Source: Campylobacteraceae bacterium
GTDB taxonomy: Bacteria; Campylobacterota; Campylobacteria; Campylobacterales; Sulfurovaceae
DNA: 6,892 nt
Direction of reading: 5' to 3'
Assembly: GCA_027056615.1 (NCBI GenBank)
Contig: JALUKJ010000411.1
Location: forward strand, 1-6,892
The position numbers were made by a program, and so were the translations under genes. Each line of letters begins with the position of its first letter. Position 1 is the stretch's first letter. The notes under the pieces were generated by a model that was given only the letters and a program-made list of their open reading frames with translations, searched no databases and was not told the DNA's origin. Shown piece by piece: positions 1-4,679 of this stretch.

Positions 1-50
1 GAAATCGAACCTACAGATTCCAAACATTAATTCGTTAATTCATTGGCATT

Positions 51-93
51 GGACTTTAGTCCCGAAAAATAATAAGCGAGGCTAAAGCCATCG
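51..93. repeat. Pair of short palindromes, possibly REP-like
   Basis: Two small palindromes lie 17 bases apart in the gap left of the aminotransferase gene. GGACT-TT-AGTCC is at 51-62 and GGCT-AA-AGCC is at 80-89. The second can be extended to a 7-bp stem by pairing CGA (77-79) with TCG (91-93) around one bulged A. The cores resemble palindromic intergenic repeats built on 'actttagt' and 'gctaaagc' that I recall from many bacterial genomes, but a single copy here cannot prove a repeat family. The first 50 bases also hold a minor hairpin, ATTAA-TTCG-TTAAT, at 26-39. Confidence 0.4.
64..93 (-). terminator. Probable intrinsic terminator of the aminotransferase gene
   Basis: Read on the minus strand, about 40 bases after the TAA stop of the aminotransferase, the transcript can form a stem (CGA, bulged T, GGCT, loop TT, AGCC, TCG; positions 93 down to 77). 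CTTATTATTTTTC (76 down to 64) follows directly. A GC-containing stem followed at once by a T-rich tract is the standard Rho-independent arrangement. The stem is short and the T tract is interrupted, so termination may be partial. Confidence 0.45.
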
Positions 94-133
94 GTTCCAA
101 AGTGTAAACTACTTATGAAACATGCCTGATTTA

Positions 134-1234
134 TTAAGAAAAATAGACCTCATTAAACACTTTAGAAGCCATTCCATCAAATGCTCGTCTTCCTAAATCA
201 TTAAGTGCCATCTCAATGGCATTAACCACCCAAACAGACTCATGAACAGGAATTAACCCCATTTGATTAATACGGAAAATTTTACCCTTTAAGTGGTCTT
301 GACCACCTGCTATATTGACCTTATATTTGGTTTTAAGTAGTTTTCTAATTGCCTCTGAGTCCTCATCAATAACCGTTGTCATAGACTTAGCAGGAGTTGC
401 TGGGTAGATGTTTAGTCCAATTGCTTCAAGAGCAGATTGTGTTGCTTTTGCTCTGGCTGTTGTTTTAGTGTAAAGTGACTCTAGTCCCTCTTTGTCTATC
501 TCATCAAAGATGGCATTTAAACCAATAATTAACGTAGTAGGAGCAGTATAAGCCGTTGTATTCTTTTGCTGTTTTTTAATTTCTGAGGCTAAGTTAAAGT
601 AGTAATCAACACCCTCACCAATGGTCTCAACAGCTGATGAACTTAGCCCAATCATTGCTAAGCCTGGAGGGAGCATTAGAGCTTTTTGACTTCCTGCTAC
701 AAGTGCATCAATATGGGTTGTATCAATTTTTTCAACACCTACAGCAGTAATTCCATCGGCAATAACCATGATATCTGAATTTACCGATTTTACATACGAG
801 GCAATCTCTTCAACAGGGTGTCTTAATCCCCCTGCACTTTCGCTTACTTGAATAAAGAGTGAGTCAATATCTGAATTTTCATCTAATGCTTTTTTAATAT
901 CTTCTAAAGAAGCAGGAGTATTCCACTCATACTTAAGCTCAACAAGCTCTTTTCCCATTGCTTTAACAATCTTTCCAAAACGCTCACCAAACTTACCAGC
1001 ATTGATGGTTAAAGCTTTTTTCTTACAGAGGTTCAACACACAAGACTGCATTGCACCTGTTCCAGAACTTGCTAACATAACACACTCATCCATGCCATAA
1101 AGCTTTAACAGACGCTCTCTAGCCTCTTTAAAAATAGCCTCAAATTCGGGTGTTCTATGATGTAGAGTTGGCGTTGCCATAGCTTGGCGTACAGATTCAG
1201 GTACGGGGGTTGGTCCAGGGGTAAAAAGTAACAT
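134..1234 (-). CDS. Class V PLP-dependent aminotransferase (alanine/serine-glyoxylate or DHSS type)
   Basis: This is a cytoplasmic fold-type I aminotransferase of class V, the group that holds serine-glyoxylate and alanine-glyoxylate aminotransferases and the so-called soluble hydrogenase small subunit. The 366-residue length is normal for the family. Visible features in order are the N-terminal FTPGPTPVP (residues 4-12), HHRTPEF (25-31), the cofactor-phosphate loop SSGTGAM (56-62), Asp160 in IADG for the pyridine nitrogen, Lys184 in GSQKALMLPPG as the Schiff-base lysine, and Arg321 in FRINQMG as the likely carboxylate-binding arginine. The usual ETSTG stretch reads SESAGG (131-136). The ATG has an AAGGA site 5 bases upstream (+ strand 1240-1244). 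A TATAAT box (1263-1268) lies in the 41-base gap to the next gene, so it may have its own promoter. Substrate cannot be read from sequence: glyoxylate or pyruvate transamination and phosphoserine transamination are all possible. The family call is secure. Confidence 0.9.
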   Translation of the reverse strand: MLLFTPGPTPVPESVRQAMATPTLHHRTPEFEAIFKEARERLLKLYGMDECVMLASSGTGAMQSCVLNLCKKKALTINAGKFGERFGKIVKAMGKELVELKYEWNTPASLEDIKKALDENSDIDSLFIQVSESAGGLRHPVEEIASYVKSVNSDIMVIADGITAVGVEKIDTTHIDALVAGSQKALMLPPGLAMIGLSSSAVETIGEGVDYYFNLASEIKKQQKNTTAYTAPTTLIIGLNAIFDEIDKEGLESLYTKTTARAKATQSALEAIGLNIYPATPAKSMTTVIDEDSEAIRKLLKTKYKVNIAGGQDHLKGKIFRINQMGLIPVHESVWVVNAIEMALNDLGRRAFDGMASKVFNEVYFS

Positions 1235-1262
1235 TCTAATCCTTGATTAAAAAAATTTTGGA

Positions 1263-1268
1263 ATTATA
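1263..1268 (-). promoter_or_regulatory. -10 box for the aminotransferase gene
   Basis: A perfect TATAAT is present on the minus strand in the 41-base gap between the DUF4760-like gene and the aminotransferase. Its downstream edge is 29 positions before the ATG, which would give a leader of roughly 20 bases. No clear -35 is seen; weak -35 conservation is known for Campylobacterota sigma-70 promoters. Confidence 0.5.
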
Positions 1269-1275
1269 TCTAAAG

Positions 1276-1785
1276 TTATTTGTACTTTCTTAATTCCTTT
1301 AACTCCTCAACCAAATCCTCATACTCTCTATAGAAGTGTGAAGAGTCTTTTCGTACCCAATTAATATAGGGTTTAAACTGCCTATAAGTTTCAATAAAAA
1401 GTGGTCCTGCTAAATCATTTACTAAGTGTATATTAAAAACATCATATTTAATACCAACTGCAAATTTATTAAGGTATCCTAACATTCTTGCTACATCTTG
1501 ACGTAAAGATTTATTGTTAATAATCAATTCTAAATGCTCTTTAGTAAAAATATCAAACATATCTTCTAATTCAAGCTCTTTACGTACTCTTCCAATAGAA
1601 TCACGTAAATCTCCACGAACCGTATTGTAAGCATTAAGTGTCATCTCATTTTGACGACGTTGATGTTCTTTTTCACTCTCGTGTAATGCTAATTGCAATT
1701 GACGAACAATTAAAATTAACCCAATAAGACCAATAGGTATTGCTAAAATATCGGCAATATTTCCCCATGTATCTAAAGACAACAT
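1276..1785 (-). CDS. DUF4760-like membrane-anchored protein
   Basis: This 169-residue protein has one hydrophobic segment near the N terminus (about residues 10-27, ILAIPIGLIGLILIV) followed by a charged helical cytoplasmic part beginning RQLQLALHESEKEHQRRQNE. The later pattern, MLGYLNKFAVGIKYDVFNIHLV (about 101-122) followed by a hydrophobic stretch and RQFKPYINWVR (135-145), matches what I know of DUF4760 proteins: a helix with 'yl-x-f-AvGik-gi', then 'f-pyi...R'. The family has no established function. The ATG at 1785 is preceded by a weak AAGAGAG site and by a TATGAT box (1814-1819). The stop lies 41 bases before the aminotransferase start, so read-through into that gene is possible. It has no catalytic motif that I can see. 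The family assignment rests on pattern memory, not on a profile search. Confidence 0.75.
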   Translation of the reverse strand: MLSLDTWGNIADILAIPIGLIGLILIVRQLQLALHESEKEHQRRQNEMTLNAYNTVRGDLRDSIGRVRKELELEDMFDIFTKEHLELIINNKSLRQDVARMLGYLNKFAVGIKYDVFNIHLVNDLAGPLFIETYRQFKPYINWVRKDSSHFYREYEDLVEELKELRKYK

Positions 1786-1813
1786 TAATACTCTCTTGTT
1801 TTAAATTTTTCGT

Positions 1814-1819
1814 ATCATA
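1814..1819 (-). promoter_or_regulatory. -10 box for the DUF4760-like gene
   Basis: TATGAT (five of six matches to TATAAT) on the minus strand has its downstream edge 29 positions before the ATG at 1785, the same spacing as the three other minus-strand genes. No convincing -35 is visible in this very AT-rich 105-base gap. Confidence 0.4.
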
Positions 1820-1890
1820 TCTAAATAATAAAATCAAAAAACTATAAGATAAAATTTTAGTAAAATAAATCTTTTGAATGAGTCATAAAG

Positions 1891-2514
1891 TCATTTTTTT
1901 TCATCTGAAAGTAACAATAAATATGTTTCTTCACGTAATTCGTTATAACGAGGAATCTGTATAAAGAGTTGTCCATATAGTTTTTCTACTTCAACTAAGT
2001 CATTATATTTCATAAGCAGTGAGACTTGATACTCTTCTAATTTACTCATATTTCTCTCTATCTCACTCATAAAAAATCTACTTTTATTTTTAACTTTATC
2101 ATTCTCAAAAAACATATTTTTTGTCAAAAATGCACCTTTAAGCTGTTCTAAGTCATTAATACTATGAGACAAATACTCTTGAAACTTCTGAATTGAACGT
2201 AGATTTTCTTGAATTTTAATATGTTGTGTTTTCAGTTCTGACCCTAGATAGATTAACTGCTCTCTGCGTTTATTTTTACGTATTTCAACTCCAAAGGTAG
2301 CATAAAGAAAACGACTAAAAACACCCTCTTCCTCTTTTAAATCTTTTAGAATTGATTTAATAGATTCAAATAGAGTTGAATCTACTTCAAGAGGACAACG
2401 TTTTAACTCAATCTGAGCAAAAGATATATTTTTATCAATAATTTTTGCAACTATCTCATCAAAAACATAAACTGGACTATACAATATATCATCTATATAA
2501 CTCTCTATAGCCAT
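1891..2514 (-). CDS. Uncharacterised charged coiled-coil protein
   Basis: I do not recognise this 207-residue protein. It has no signal peptide and no membrane segment, so it is probably cytoplasmic. The N-terminal part (1-60) is mixed. FSRFLYATFGVEIRKNKRREQ (66-86) combines an aromatic patch with a basic cluster, and two long heptad-like charged helices follow (about 85-127 and 147-182). The tail LFIQIPRYNELREETYLLLL (183-202) ends in DEKK. There is one cysteine (Cys40). The coding frame is convincing: the ATG has an AAGGA site (+ strand 2522-2526) 7 bases upstream and a TATAAA box further up. The two-helix layout with a hydrophobic 'IP' segment near the end loosely recalls TelA-type proteins, but no diagnostic motif supports this. 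It stands alone, with gaps of 105 and 126 bases to its neighbours. Confidence 0.75.
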   Translation of the reverse strand: MAIESYIDDILYSPVYVFDEIVAKIIDKNISFAQIELKRCPLEVDSTLFESIKSILKDLKEEEGVFSRFLYATFGVEIRKNKRREQLIYLGSELKTQHIKIQENLRSIQKFQEYLSHSINDLEQLKGAFLTKNMFFENDKVKNKSRFFMSEIERNMSKLEEYQVSLLMKYNDLVEVEKLYGQLFIQIPRYNELREETYLLLLSDEKK

Positions 2515-2525
2515 TTTTAAGTCCT

Positions 2526-2560
2526 TATTTTAGTTTATATTGTTTATAATAACTAAAATA
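2526..2560 (-). promoter_or_regulatory. Promoter region with perfect 10-bp inverted repeat, coiled-coil gene
   Basis: TATTTTAGTT (2526-2535) and AACTAAAATA (2551-2560) are perfect inverted copies separated by 15 bases. Between and beside them TTTATA occurs twice (2534-2539 and 2543-2548), which reads TATAAA on the minus strand. The upstream copy has its edge 29 positions before the ATG and is the best -10 candidate. The arms therefore flank the -10 box and the expected transcription start, as an operator would. In sequence this AT-rich a repeat of this size can also arise by chance. Confidence 0.35.
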
Positions 2561-2601
2561 TGTTTAATTTTGTTTTAATTTTTATTGGAAAAGAGGAATA
2601 G

Positions 2602-2629
2602 ATGTCAACAATTAAAAAATTATTGACAT
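2602..2629 (-). terminator. Hairpin downstream of the glycine-zipper lipoprotein
   Basis: ATGTCAACAATT (2602-2613) and AATTATTGACAT (2618-2629) form a 12-bp stem with a four-base loop, starting 11 bases after the lipoprotein stop on the minus strand. On the plus strand one pair is a C/A mismatch. On the minus-strand RNA the same pair is G-U, so the stem is unbroken only in the transcript of the lipoprotein gene. The sequence after it is pyrimidine-rich (CTATTCCTCTTTTCC) rather than a clean T run, so it is either a weak terminator or a 3'-end stabilising hairpin. Confidence 0.45.
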
Positions 2630-2640
2630 TAGTATTAAAA

Positions 2641-3105
2641 TTAACGAGGAGAGATATTAGAGATAGTTCCACCTGACATAAAGACATTAACTGCCTGACC
2701 AGGAGCTAACATTGGAGATGTTTGGTTAATTGGTAAAACAGTTGCTAAAGTTCTTCCACTATTTAACCGTACAACAACTTGTTGACCATAGTTTGTATCC
2801 ATCTCATTACCTATTGTACCTCCTGCCACACCACCAAGAGCTGCACCTAAAACAGAAGCTACAACTTGACCTGTACCTCCACCAACTTGTCGTCCTGCAG
2901 CAGTACCTGCGACAGTACCTACAACTCCACCAATAGTATTACCAATACCATTTCCATCAATGACTACTTGTTTAACAGATTGTACTACTCCTTGTTCTAC
3001 CTGCATAGTTTGACCTACTGTTGAACGAGAATATCCTTTAGGTGCACAACCCGTACCGATAATCATACTCAACGCTAAGACTGAACCTATTAATATTTTT
3101 TTCAC
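2641..3105 (-). CDS. Glycine-zipper outer-membrane lipoprotein, SlyB/17-kDa antigen type
   Basis: This 154-residue protein begins with a lipoprotein signal peptide: MKKILIGSVLALSMIIGTGC, with Cys20 as the expected lipidated residue. The -3 residue of the lipobox is Gly rather than the usual Leu. Residues about 51-100 are a glycine zipper (GNGIGNTIGG, then VVGTVAGTAAGRQVGGG and LGAALGGVAGGTIGNEMD), the paired-helix signature of the glycine-zipper 2TM domain in SlyB/Pcp and rickettsial 17-kDa antigens. A small beta-rich tail follows, with VVVRLNSGRTLATV and a PGQAVNVF segment. Family members sit in the outer-membrane inner leaflet and are linked to envelope integrity; the exact role here is unknown. 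The start is a GTG with a strong AAGGA site 6 bases upstream (+ strand 3112-3116) and an extended -10 box, so this start is well supported. Confidence 0.88.
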   Translation of the reverse strand: MKKILIGSVLALSMIIGTGCAPKGYSRSTVGQTMQVEQGVVQSVKQVVIDGNGIGNTIGGVVGTVAGTAAGRQVGGGTGQVVASVLGAALGGVAGGTIGNEMDTNYGQQVVVRLNSGRTLATVLPINQTSPMLAPGQAVNVFMSGGTISNISPR

Positions 3106-3133
3106 TTTTTTTCCTTAATATTTTTATCTATAT

Positions 3134-3142
3134 ATTCTATCA
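3134..3142 (-). promoter_or_regulatory. Extended -10 promoter of the glycine-zipper lipoprotein
   Basis: The minus strand reads TGATAGAAT, a TG-extended -10 with a five-of-six TAGAAT hexamer. Its edge is 29 positions before the GTG start. It sits in the 47-base gap before the divergent plus-strand frame, leaving almost no room for a separate divergent promoter. Confidence 0.5.
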
Positions 3143-3152
3143 TAATTCTTTT

Positions 3153-3791
3153 TTGTGTAGTTTTTGTGAAGCTGTTTTGCGAACTATAATAGTAAGATTA
3201 GAAATCATTTCTTCATATGAGTTAGTAAATAACTTAAAACAAATTAGTCTAATACAAACCATAGCAAATAATCCTTTCTCTTTTGAACTCTTTCCTAAAC
3301 TCTTAAGAGAGACACCTATTACTGAGGAACAAAATTATATTTATCGTGAAAATTACCGTATTTCAGGTAATGATAGAGTAGCTACAAAGCTTATGTATCG
3401 TTATAAAATCAATGACTTAACTCTTGAACAACTTCTAAAATACATGAAAGAAGACAACTTCATGAAAAATTATGCTAATCATTTAAAAAATCAAGATTTT
3501 TCATTAGAGGAAAATTATAAGATACTAGAAGAGTTACAAAATAGTTCGATTCAATTAACTCTCTACATTGTTTACTCTTTTGTTCTAAAATTTGATAATC
3601 ATGATAGAGAAAATCAAAATATATACAACTATACCATCTACAAAGACCAATATAGAGTACACTATCATATCAATAAGCTTATCTACAAAGAGAGAGAAGA
3701 CTTTGAAACAAAACAAGATAGTTTGGCTAAACTAATTGACATCTATTTTTTAACTCGTTTAAAGAAAATTGAACCCAAAAAAATAGATTAG
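3153..3791 (+). CDS. Unrecognised protein, start uncertain, possibly 5'-truncated
   Basis: I do not recognise this 212-codon frame. It is long and stop-free in a very AT-rich stretch, with amino-acid usage typical of a real protein (YRENYRISGNDRVATKLMYRYKI at about 64-86), so it was or is coding. It is charged, Tyr- and Asn-rich, mostly helical by eye, and has no signal peptide. A hydrophobic patch (IQLTLYIVYSFVL, 133-145) is too short and mixed to call a membrane segment. The weak point is the 5' end. The TTG at 3153 has no ribosome binding site, the next is TTG 3177, and the first in-frame ATG encodes residue 81. The frame is open upstream to 3063, antisense to the lipoprotein signal peptide, but contains no standard start there. 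It may be the remnant of a longer gene or use an unusual start. Confidence 0.55.
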   Translation: MCSFCEAVLRTIIVRLEIISSYELVNNLKQISLIQTIANNPFSFELFPKLLRETPITEEQNYIYRENYRISGNDRVATKLMYRYKINDLTLEQLLKYMKEDNFMKNYANHLKNQDFSLEENYKILEELQNSSIQLTLYIVYSFVLKFDNHDRENQNIYNYTIYKDQYRVHYHINKLIYKEREDFETKQDSLAKLIDIYFLTRLKKIEPKKID

Positions 3792-3889
3792 AGTAGCTTT
3801 ATATAAAATATGTTCCATTTAACTACCATTCTAAAGTGCTATCAAGTTTGAGTAAGTTATCATATCTCATTATGTCAAAAGGGAAACAC

Positions 3890-4351
3890 ATGAAAAAAAC
3901 TGCACTAATGACCATTACACTATTATTTCTATTTGGTTGTGAAACAGGTCAAAGCAATAAAACAAAACCGACACAAGGCGAATCTATTTCTGGAATTGTA
4001 GACCATAGTGCTACATCAAAAGACTCTTCTCAAAGAGAAGCACAATCAGGAATTGTAGATAAAAAGTACTCTCAATCATCACAAAAAATGAGTAGCAAAA
4101 AAATCTTCTCCAAATCAGCACAACCAGGATTTTATCTACAAATAGCTGTTTTTGAAAAATATCGTCCTAACAAAGCTTTTCTTGCTCCAATAGAACATTC
4201 ATCTTTTAACTATATTGTTTTAAATAAATATAATAAAGATTATGTACTTATTGGTCCTTATAAATCACATAATGAAGCACACTCTCATATAGCAAATATT
4301 AAAAAGTATCTTCATAAAAATAGTTTTGTAGTTCAAGTTCTTAGACCATAA
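3890..4351 (+). CDS. SPOR-domain lipoprotein
   Basis: This 153-residue protein starts MKKTALMTITLLFLFGC, a lipoprotein signal with lipobox LFGC and Cys17 as the lipidation site. A Ser/Lys/Gln-rich linker follows (about 18-78) in which SGIVD occurs twice (34-38 and 53-57). The C-terminal 79-151 is a SPOR domain: GFYLQIAVFEKY, then FNYIVLNKYNKDYVLIGPYKSHNEAHSHIANIKK and SFVVQVL. SPOR domains bind glycan strands lacking stem peptides, so the likely role is at the septum or cell wall, anchored in a membrane facing the periplasm. The frame is open from GTG 3836 and ATG 3872, but only ATG 3890 directly begins the signal peptide and it has an AAAGGGA site just upstream. A TATCAT (3858-3863) is a weak -10 candidate. 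It is 98 bases after the preceding frame and may share its transcript. Confidence 0.85.
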   Translation: MKKTALMTITLLFLFGCETGQSNKTKPTQGESISGIVDHSATSKDSSQREAQSGIVDKKYSQSSQKMSSKKIFSKSAQPGFYLQIAVFEKYRPNKAFLAPIEHSSFNYIVLNKYNKDYVLIGPYKSHNEAHSHIANIKKYLHKNSFVVQVLRP

Positions 4352-4385
4352 AATTAGATACAATACGAAAAAACATTTCTTAACT

Positions 4386-4491
4386 CATTCCAAAGCTCTA
4401 GCTTTGTAATGCATATCGGAGAAACAATAACAAAACAGAGCTATTGAAACTCCAATATTGGGTAACGAAGCTGGAGCTTGCTTAGGAATGC
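4386..4491. repeat. REP-like composite palindrome
   Basis: The left module is CATTCCAAAGCT (4386-4397), a CT loop, and AGCTTTGTAATG (4400-4411), pairing at 11 of 12 positions. The right module begins with the perfect palindrome CCAATATTGG (4452-4461), then AAGCT-GG-AGCTT (4468-4479), and ends in TTAGGAATGC (4482-4491). CATTCC at 4386-4391 is also complementary to GGAATG at 4485-4490, so the two ends can pair. The wording (attCCaaagct..agctttg, AAGCTGGAGCTT, TTAGGAATGC) resembles intergenic palindromic repeats I recall being dispersed in many proteobacterial and cyanobacterial genomes. That recollection is not tested here, and both modules look degenerate. Confidence 0.5.
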
Positions 4492-4606
4492 AAATTAAAT
4501 AAGTGCCAATTTTCATAGGTAAATAAACGAATAGATTTAGCTATAGTTTGACGCAGGACTACTCCCCGTAATTCAAGAAAAACTAGAGTTAAAGATATTT
4601 GTTTAG

Positions 4607-4635
4607 TTGCCTTTGAAATTTGGTAGTTATTTAAT
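4607..4635 (+). promoter_or_regulatory. Candidate sigma-70 promoter for rimO-tilS
   Basis: TTGCCT (4607-4612, four of six to TTGACA) and TTTAAT (4630-4635, five of six to TATAAT) are separated by exactly 17 bases. Transcription would begin near 4642, giving a leader of about 38 bases before the rimO GTG. The match is reasonable but in AT-rich DNA such pairs are not rare. Confidence 0.4.
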
Positions 4636-4640
4636 TTGTA

Positions 4641-4660
4641 TTCCTTAACAGTTAAGGGAA
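4641..4660 (+). promoter_or_regulatory. Hairpin at the predicted 5' end of the rimO mRNA
   Basis: TTCCTTAA (4641-4648) pairs with TTAAGGGAA (4652-4660) with one extra G, leaving a CAG loop. The stem begins at the transcription start expected from the upstream promoter and ends 8 bases before the GGAG ribosome site. It could protect the 5' end or affect initiation. No T run follows, so it is not a normal terminator. Confidence 0.35.
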
Positions 4661-4679
4661 TAACATTTGGAGAACCATT

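Larger units (their letters stand above)
4352..4679. other. 328-base intergenic region with palindromes and rimO leader
   Basis: No gene is supported here on either strand. The left half (about 4386-4491) carries degenerate palindromes of REP-like type. The middle (about 4500-4600) shows nothing I can assign; it includes an isolated GC-richer patch GCAGGACTACTCCCCG (4554-4569). The right part holds a plausible sigma-70 promoter (4607-4635), a hairpin (4641-4660) and the GGAG site (4669-4672) for the GTG start of rimO. No clear terminator with a T run follows the SPOR gene, so the palindromes may serve that purpose. Confidence 0.6.

Noticed and set aside
1891..2514. TelA/toxic-anion-resistance assignment for the coiled-coil protein
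   Set aside because: Only the general layout (aromatic patch, two long helices, hydrophobic IP segment near the end) is similar. No family-specific motif could be pointed to, so no function was assigned.
2603..2628. TTGACA sequences on both strands as -35 boxes
   Set aside because: They are the arms of the hairpin. The minus-strand copy is 54 bases from the -10 of the coiled-coil gene, and the plus-strand copy has no -10 at 16-18 bases and points into an antisense gene.
2730..2936. 68-codon plus-strand frame inside the lipoprotein gene
   Set aside because: It is the opposite-strand shadow of the glycine-zipper repeat: its Leu/His/Gln-rich low-complexity translation mirrors Gly/Thr/Val codons, and it has no start signals.
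3153..3167. CxxC at the extreme N terminus (CSFC) of the 212-codon frame as a metal site
   Set aside because: These residues lie between an unsupported TTG start and any better candidate; they may not be translated, and there is no second CxxC pair.
3836..3889. N-terminal extension of the SPOR lipoprotein from GTG 3836 or ATG 3872
   Set aside because: Either start would put extra residues before a clean MKK... lipoprotein signal peptide. ATG 3890 has an AAAGGGA ribosome site and gives a normal signal of 16 residues before the cysteine.
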